This document shows, in pieces, positions 14,009 to 14,203 of a DNA stretch of 14,203 bases. Each line of letters begins with the position of its first letter. Within the stretch, counting starts at the first letter, position 1. The stretch spans positions 1 to 14,203 of the forward strand of contig JAPLGY010000296.1 in assembly GCA_026389955.1 (NCBI GenBank), given 5' to 3'. Source of the DNA: Caldilinea sp. GTDB lineage: Bacteria; Chloroflexota; Anaerolineae; Caldilineales; Caldilineaceae. The notes under the pieces were generated by a model. The model was not told the DNA's origin. It was given only the letters and a program-made list of their open reading frames with translations, and searched no databases. Position numbers and translations under genes: made by a program.

Positions 14009-14203
14009 ATGGACCGCAAATCTCAGGTGACGATCGTCGATGTGGCACGGCACGCCCGGGTCTCGGCAGGGACAGTTTCCAATGTGTTGACGGGCAACCG
14101 ACCTGTGGCTGCGTCCACGCGCAAACGTGTGCTGCGCGCGGTCGAAGAACTCTGCTATCGCCCGAACTTGCTGGCCCGCAGCCTGGTCAACCGCAGCAGC
14201 AAC
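14009..14203 (+). CDS. LacI-family transcriptional regulator, 3'-partial
   Basis: The N-terminal DNA-binding domain of a LacI/GalR-family repressor is seen: [20 protein letters not shown] (residues 7-26), a helix-turn-helix, followed by [20 protein letters not shown] and the hinge-helix region [11 protein letters not shown]. The ligand-binding domain is beyond the window, so the effector (usually a sugar) is unknown. ATG 14009 is chosen because it sits six codons before the conserved domain, with a weak AGG 8 nt upstream. In-frame ATGs at 13970 and 13949 are also possible and would add 13 or 20 residues. A strong promoter and a LacI-type operator precede it, and a sugar-utilisation operon may follow to the right. 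Confidence 0.88.
   Translation, partial: MDRKSQVTIVDVARHARVSAGTVSNVLTGNRPVAASTRKRVLRAVEELCYRPNLLARSLVNRSSN

Noticed and set aside
1..14203. CRISPR arrays, tRNA or rRNA genes
   Set aside because: No spaced repeat series and no tRNA- or rRNA-like sequence was found by reading.

Overview
The window looks like chromosomal DNA from a GC-rich bacterium. Chloroflexota is my best guess (inference). It rests on an F420H2-type flavin/deazaflavin reductase family protein, a UPF0175/DUF3368 toxin-antitoxin pair, a CASTOR/POLLUX-like channel and ready use of GTG and TTG starts. No rRNA or other decisive marker is present, so the assignment is tentative. All recognisable genes are on the + strand. Long open frames on the - strand are codon-bias shadows.

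Bases 1-4839: the 3' part of a modular type I polyketide synthase, open at the left window edge. Domain order is (partial) KR-ACP, then KS-AT-ACP-TE. The KS and AT keep their catalytic residues and the AT carries the malonyl-type HAFH motif. The thioesterase is broken. Near base 4297 about 70-80 nt are missing, including the nucleophile-elbow serine, and the reading frame shifts, so the rest of the TE lies out of frame up to 4798.

Bases 4849-12347: six intact, closely spaced genes follow. They are an acetoacetate-decarboxylase-like protein, an F420H2/quinone-reductase-family protein, a class 3 lipase with a C-terminal coiled coil, a UbiB/ABC1-type atypical kinase with C-terminal membrane helices, a MinD/ParA-like ATPase and a CASTOR/POLLUX-like RCK ion channel. 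Gaps are 15, 70, 37, 49 and 110 bases. The 110-base gap holds a perfect 13-bp hairpin; the 70-base gap holds a perfect AT-rich 14-bp palindrome. The last PKS module has no KR and would release a beta-keto chain, so the adjacent decarboxylase-like enzyme is a plausible partner giving a ketone (inference).

Bases 12348-13428: a small decayed accessory patch. It holds a transposase fragment (probably ISKra4-like), an intact UPF0175 antitoxin-like gene, and the overlapping DUF3368 PIN-like toxin gene, which carries both a premature stop and a frameshift.

Bases 13429-13860: no gene found, but it contains an imperfect hairpin, a short direct repeat and a perfect 14-bp hairpin. Bases 13861-14203: a near-consensus sigma70 promoter, a perfect LacI-family operator palindrome and the start of a LacI-family repressor gene that runs off the right edge.
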